A DNA stretch of 64,000 bases from Azadirachta indica (Eukaryota; Streptophyta; Magnoliopsida; Sapindales; Meliaceae): assembly GCA_022749755.1 (NCBI GenBank), contig CM040448.1, forward strand, positions 11,592,481-11,656,480. Direction: 5' to 3'. The position numbers and the translations under genes are program-made. Positions 63,201 through 64,000 of this stretch are shown piece after piece (position 1 is the stretch's first letter; every line of letters begins with the position of its first letter). Under the pieces are notes generated by a model. It was not told where the DNA came from, did not search any database, and worked only from the letters and a program-made list of their open reading frames with translations.

Positions 63201-63999
63201 CAAAACTAGAGAGAAGAATACATGGAAACTCAGAAGCCAAAAATCTAACTCTCCTCCCTTAAACAAGTTTAACAGTGGATGACCCTTTGTAGTCTAGCAA
63301 GCTTCCAATACTCCAAGTAAATCACCCACAGTCCTGTCAGCTGTTCCAAATTAGATAGTTGATTTCATTTTGTATTGAACAAACAATAATTGAGCAAAGA
63401 AGAAGGGACTTGTTCTTCTTGACTATTGAAGGTCTTTTCACACAAAAGGTTTTAGATAGTTTTGAAACTCTCCAAGGCTAGAGAAAGTACTTTAGAAAAG
63501 GCATAAATTTTAACAGAATTCTGGTAATTTGCTCTGTTACTGCATAAACTAAAAAATGGGATCCACAAGACGTTCCACCGGGCGTAAATGAGACTAAAAA
63601 AATTCTCCACCATTTTCCAGTCAATGCATTGCAATAAAATGTCAAGAAATAATATTTATCTGATCATTAAGCACAGAGAAACTGAAAGAGAGCCCCAACT
63701 TGATAAATAGATTCTGAAGCAGGATTGATTCATCTATTACAGTAATGGCAACAACAGTATTACCTTTGAGAAGAGGTGACCGCAAATTCGGTCCAGCCAA
63801 TTTCATCGCCTTGCCACTTGAGAATACGACCGTCTGCAACTCCCGTGTAGGGTCCTTCTCCATTAGGATCGAAAGCAATACTCTCAGGTCCCAAAGCACC
63901 GGGGACATTGATGATCTCGCAGGCCTGGAGATTGTCGTGGGAGCCTACTATGGACGGCGGTCCGAAAAGATTCGACAGAGTATTGGTTTGGTTTATAGA
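60298..63999 (-). CDS. Strictosidine synthase-like protein (SSL), partial, 5' end outside window
   Basis: Second full-type SSL paralogue. Minus-strand exons: 63764-63999 (continues beyond the window edge), 61826-62089 and 60298-60865, with introns of 1,674 and 960 bp; 1,068 nt visible, 355 residues plus TGA. Both junctions split an AG|G arginine codon, as in the SSL gene at 54495-56210. Landmarks: GALGPESIAFDPNGEGPYTG and ADGRILKWQ in exon 1; HVCGRPLG, DLYIADAY and YFTDSS in exon 2; TGDKTGRLLKY, AETTTGRILRYWL, LPGFPDNV and DGKLWMGSV in exon 3. The start codon and signal sequence are not in the window. The true first-exon frame is not the ORF that appears at 63642-63908, which is another frame. 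Catalytic status cannot be judged from the sequence alone. Confidence 0.93.
61417..61504 (+). repeat. 44-bp tandem duplication in an SSL intron
   Basis: TGAGTTTGACAGCGCATAGT and the following 24 bases are repeated at once (61461-61504) with one substitution (GCG to GCA). It lies in the 960-bp intron and must be recent given the near identity. Confidence 0.95.
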
Positions 64000-64000
64000 T

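Overview
The window is nuclear DNA from a flowering plant, most likely a eudicot of the rosid type. The evidence is an AT-rich background with many TA and TTA microsatellites, plant GT-AG introns, a chloroplast-type ferredoxin-dependent glutamate synthase split into many exons, and plant-only families (OSR/ARGOS proteins, subgroup Ib bHLH, strictosidine synthase-like). I cannot name the species from sequence alone. There are no bacterial operons, CRISPR arrays, rRNA or tRNA genes.

Layout. 1-18.4 kb, plus strand: the 3' two thirds of a ferredoxin-dependent glutamate synthase gene (25 exons, 1,114 residues in the window); its introns hold one SINE, two related miniature LTR elements and several tandem repeats. 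18.4-33.4 kb: AT-rich intergenic DNA with three small minus-strand genes of the OSR/ARGOS organ-size family at 22.1, 26.2 and 33.0 kb, plus a SINE, a MITE and a decayed LINE with a nested insertion. 36.2-37.2 kb, plus strand: a broken subgroup Ib bHLH gene (the iron-deficiency type). 44.0-47.7 kb, minus strand: a five-exon HAD-like hydrolase. 50.2-51.3 kb: a Mutator-like miniature transposon. 54.5-64.0 kb, minus strand: strictosidine synthase-like genes, comprising one complete three-exon gene, one orphan first exon and a third gene whose 5' end leaves the window.

The gene order glutamate synthase - OSR - bHLH Ib - HAD hydrolase - strictosidine synthase-like is the order I recall for Arabidopsis chromosome 2 (GLU2, ORS1, bHLH100, HAD protein, SSL2/SSL1, At2g41220 to At2g41300). 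This is therefore an ancestral block, not a newly assembled pathway; the genes act in different processes (nitrogen assimilation, organ growth, iron response, phosphatase-like chemistry, secretory six-bladed propeller hydrolases).

Main points for a second look: the OSR gene has expanded to three copies with a shared promoter block; the first copy starts in a hidden 8-nt coding exon; the bHLH orthologue is dead; and an orphan SSL first exon has exactly the splice phase needed to act as an alternative first exon of its neighbour. I found no credible evidence for a wholly new multi-gene system.
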